Shown: piece after piece, positions 61,946-64,000 of the stretch
Numbering within the stretch: position 1 is the first letter of the stretch
How the letters are laid out: each line of letters opens with the position of its first letter
Source: Alkalibacterium sp049389645
GTDB lineage: Bacteria; Bacillota; Bacilli; Lactobacillales; Carnobacteriaceae_A
Assembly: GCF_049389645.1 (NCBI RefSeq)
Contig: NZ_CP186540.1
Location: forward strand, 1,674,001-1,738,000
Length of the DNA stretch: 64,000 nucleotides
Direction of reading: 5' to 3'
Made by a program: the position numbers and the translations under genes
Notes under the pieces: generated by a model
Seen by the model: the letters and a program-made list of their open reading frames with translations, nothing else
Database searches by the model: none
Told to the model about the DNA's origin: nothing

Positions 61946-62051
61946 CGCTCACAACATTTTAACACCAGTCCTTATTTGCTCACACCACGCTAACATAAAA
62001 ATAACTATGATTAGTATATAAAGTAAATAACTTTGTTAGGTGGTTTAAATA

Positions 62052-62375
62052 ATGGATGAATTAATAACGCTGACTGATAGGAAAGAGTTGGAAAAATTAA
62101 GTGATGAAATAGAATGTTTATATAAACAAGGTGATTATGAGTTATGTGAAAAAATGATAAGACAAGCAATAGGAAAATACCCACACGCTCCACATCCACA
62201 TAATTTATTCGGTATTCTGTTAGAAAATTCAGGTAATAAAGTTGCTGCTATGAACCATTATAGAGCTTCTATTGCTCTCGAACCGAGCTATAAACCAGCT
62301 AGATGCAATTTGTATAGGTATGGTGACATGAGTAACCGAAATACAATACCGACATTTTCCGATAAAGAATGTTGA
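62052..62375 (+). CDS. Small TPR-like protein
   Basis: A 107-residue protein with about two tetratricopeptide-type helix pairs (ECLYKQGDYELCEKMIRQAI; LFGILLENSGNKVAAMNHYR ... ALEPSYKPA). It has no signal peptide or membrane span. TTAGGTGG precedes the ATG. It lies 25 bp ahead of the first TrkA gene and is probably co-transcribed, which suggests a scaffold or regulatory role near potassium uptake; that is inference only. Confidence 0.75.
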   Translation: MDELITLTDRKELEKLSDEIECLYKQGDYELCEKMIRQAIGKYPHAPHPHNLFGILLENSGNKVAAMNHYRASIALEPSYKPARCNLYRYGDMSNRNTIPTFSDKEC

Positions 62376-62400
62376 AGAATTGAAATAGGAGGAAAAAATA

Positions 62401-62841
62401 ATGGGGATTTTTAATAAAAAAGAACAATATACATTAATCATAGGTTCAGGTAGACTGGGTGCCAGTTTAGCCAATGACTTATCAGATCGAGAAGAGAACG
62501 TGATTGTTGTGGACGCTGATAAATCGTCATTTAGAAAACTATCTCCCTCTTTTGGAGGCTTAACTGTGACAGGAGACGGGACCGATTTAAATATTTTAAA
62601 AGAGGCTCAAATTGAAAAGGCAGATGTGGTGATTGTTGTGACTGATAATGACAACAGCAACATTATGATATCTCAAATAGCCAAAATTATTTTTAAAAAG
62701 GATAAAGTTATATCTCGATTATATGATCCTGACAGAAAGAGTGTTTATGAAGGTTTTGATATCGATCTAATTTATCCGGCAATATTATCGGTCAATGAGA
62801 TAAACCGGCTTTTAAAAGTTAAAAATAGTGAGGGGAATTAA
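62401..62841 (+). CDS. TrkA N-domain (RCK) protein
   Basis: A 146-residue protein consisting of a single Rossmann-type RCK N-domain: LIIGSGRLGASLANDLS binds nucleotide, VIVVDADKSS follows, and VTGDGTDLNIL is typical. It lacks the C-terminal RCK_C (TrkA-C) domain that the next gene has. It may pair with that protein in the gating ring of the Trk/Ktr channel. The ribosome site is AGGAGGAAAA. Confidence 0.88.
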   Translation: MGIFNKKEQYTLIIGSGRLGASLANDLSDREENVIVVDADKSSFRKLSPSFGGLTVTGDGTDLNILKEAQIEKADVVIVVTDNDNSNIMISQIAKIIFKKDKVISRLYDPDRKSVYEGFDIDLIYPAILSVNEINRLLKVKNSEGN

Positions 62842-62843
62842 AG

Positions 62844-63509
62844 ATGAAAAAACATATACTACTCATTGGTGGATTTAATAAAACGTTAGCTTTGAGCCAA
62901 TCTTTAATAAAAAAAGGGTATCAGGTAACAGTAATAAACAACAATTATGATGATTGTCAAAAGTTAGCCGAAGTAAGTAAAGTGAATGTGATATTTGGAG
63001 ATGGGACAAAACCATTTATTCTGGAAGAAGCTAAGATAAATACAGTAGATATAGCTATTGCTTTAACACAAAAAGATGCCATAAACCTGGTCATTTGCGA
63101 ACTATGCAAGAAAAAATATAAAGTTAAAAAGACTGTGACACTTATCGATGATCCCAAAAAAATAAACTTCTTTTATGAAATGGGTGTTGATTCTGTAGTG
63201 TCAGCAATCAAAGCAATTACAAATATTATTGAGCAACAAGCGTTGTTAGATGATATCACAACGGTTATTCCTGTTGCGAAGGGTCAAATAAGTATCACTG
63301 AAGTACCTATTCCAGAAAAAGCCAAAGCAGTTGGTAAGAAGTTATGGGAAATTGACTTACCTAAGGAGGTCATTATAGGTACTATTATTCGGGATGGAGA
63401 AGGATTAGTTCCTAGAGGAGATACACGGATAAAAGCTGGGGATGAACTGATTTTGATTTCATCAGACAAACAGGATAAAGCGATTAGACAATTGACGGGT
63501 GATTTATAA
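62844..63509 (+). CDS. TrkA potassium-uptake regulatory subunit
   Basis: A 221-residue regulatory protein. The N-domain has LLIGGFNKTLALSQSL (one glycine of the usual motif replaced by Phe-Asn) and VIFGDGTKPFILEEA. An RCK_C domain follows (about 140-221: ITEVPIPEKAKAVGKKLWEID ... RIKAGDELILIS). In Firmicutes RCK_C domains often bind cyclic-di-AMP. The gene starts two bases after the preceding stop and ends one base before the TrkH gene. Confidence 0.92.
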   Translation: MKKHILLIGGFNKTLALSQSLIKKGYQVTVINNNYDDCQKLAEVSKVNVIFGDGTKPFILEEAKINTVDIAIALTQKDAINLVICELCKKKYKVKKTVTLIDDPKKINFFYEMGVDSVVSAIKAITNIIEQQALLDDITTVIPVAKGQISITEVPIPEKAKAVGKKLWEIDLPKEVIIGTIIRDGEGLVPRGDTRIKAGDELILISSDKQDKAIRQLTGDL

Positions 63510-63510
63510 A

Positions 63511-64000
63511 ATGGAAAATAAATTGAAAGAACTCAATAATATCGGTAAATTAATGATATTGATTGGTTTATTAGTAGCAGTACCGATCGTATTGATACCT
63601 TTTTATCCGAATGATATTCAGTATTTTAGTGCGTTTGTCATCCCATCAAGTGTTTCCATTATTTTAGGGCTGATTATTGGTATCGTATTCCGAAAGAATA
63701 ATGATGAAGTCAAATTTCAATATACTTCACAGGATGGCAGTCTTACCGTGTTATTTGCCTGGTTTTATGGATTTGTGTTAGGGGCGATTCCATTTGTACT
63801 GTCTGGACAATTAATGTTTTTACAAGGACTATATGAATCGGTGAGTGGTTGGACGACCACGGGGTTATCTGTTATGGATGTTACGGTCACTCCACCAATA
63901 TTTCTTTTTTATAGAAGTTTTATGCAGTTTTGTGGAGGACTCGGATTCATTATGATGATGATCATGATCATTCAAGGGAAAGATTCTATGAGTCTTTATA
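63511..64000 (+). CDS. TrkH/KtrB potassium transporter subunit, cut by the window end
   Basis: The frame opens at ATG 63511, directly behind trkA, and runs past the right edge. The 163 visible residues include hydrophobic helices (LMILIGLLVAVPIVLIPF; FAWFYGFVLGAIPFVLSG) and the first pore loop and selectivity filter SVSGWTTTGLSV, followed by FMQFCGGLGFIMMMI. This is the TrkH-type start of a potassium translocating subunit. Completeness cannot be judged from this window. Confidence 0.92.
   Translation, partial: MENKLKELNNIGKLMILIGLLVAVPIVLIPFYPNDIQYFSAFVIPSSVSIILGLIIGIVFRKNNDEVKFQYTSQDGSLTVLFAWFYGFVLGAIPFVLSGQLMFLQGLYESVSGWTTTGLSVMDVTVTPPIFLFYRSFMQFCGGLGFIMMMIMIIQGKDSMSLY

Overview
The window is a stretch of chromosome from a low-GC Gram-positive bacterium. 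The evidence is AT-rich intergenic DNA, strong AGGAGG-type ribosome binding sites, a short SRP RNA followed by dnaX-ybaB-recR-yaaL, the cyclic-di-AMP receptor darA between tmk and holB, a CggR-led glycolytic operon, a CtsR-type box at clpP, a T-box in front of argG and a sortase-type anchor on a giant exoprotein. The mix suggests Lactobacillales, perhaps a Carnobacteriaceae-like genus. That placement is inference; no species can be named from sequence alone. No prophage, complete IS element, CRISPR array, tRNA or rRNA was seen.

Layout. 0-7 kb: a LysR regulator and a five-gene CoA-ester operon (thiolase, acyl-CoA dehydrogenase, hydroxybutyryl-CoA dehydrogenase, crotonase, CoA-transferase) able to interconvert acetyl-CoA and a butyryl-CoA-like product. 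7.5-13.2 kb: two membrane proteins, an acetyltransferase, SRP RNA and the dnaX-recR replication/repair block. 13.6-20.4 kb: one 2270-residue secreted protein combining an extracellular nuclease with two nearly identical 5'-nucleotidase modules, a collagen-like stalk and an LPSTA wall anchor. 20.8-24.4 kb: an oxidoreductase, then tmk-darA-holB and yabA. 24.5-31.4 kb: both the aerobic (nrdHIEF, with paired NrdR boxes) and anaerobic (nrdDG) ribonucleotide reductases. 32.3-38.2 kb: yabB-yazA-rsmI, a lipoprotein, a hydroxyacid dehydrogenase and pepF. 38.3-41.5 kb: argGH under an arginine T-box. 42-51.8 kb: a flavoprotein, a 6-phospho-beta-glucosidase, a universal stress protein, an arsenate reductase-type protein, a Mur-ligase paralogue, photolyase, clpP and a thioredoxin-fold protein. 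51.9-59.4 kb: cggR-gap-pgk-tpiA-gpmI-eno. 59.7-64 kb: a KdpDE-like two-component system, a TPR protein and Trk potassium-uptake genes, the last cut by the window edge.

The most unusual signal is a set of three intergenic tandem arrays (about 6977-7380, 31517-31975 and 41533-41896). Their sequences differ, yet all have a 51-52 bp unit, close to five turns of B-DNA. Each unit carries inverted arms with ACTC/GAGT cores, and each array sits downstream of an operon. They look like members of one family of phased hairpin repeats. Other points of interest are the recent in-frame 1584-bp duplication in the giant gene, an acyl-CoA dehydrogenase lacking a catalytic glutamate at either usual position, the ribonucleotide reductase block lying inside an otherwise conserved yabA-yabB-yazA-rsmI order, a missing ricT, and several apparently independent small transcripts.

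How the genes work together: the exoprotein could release nucleosides and phosphate from extracellular DNA, while the Nrd enzymes make dNTPs with or without oxygen for the replication genes nearby. Glycolysis feeds acetyl-CoA that the CoA operon could use as an electron sink. The kinase-regulator pair beside Trk genes suggests potassium or osmotic control.
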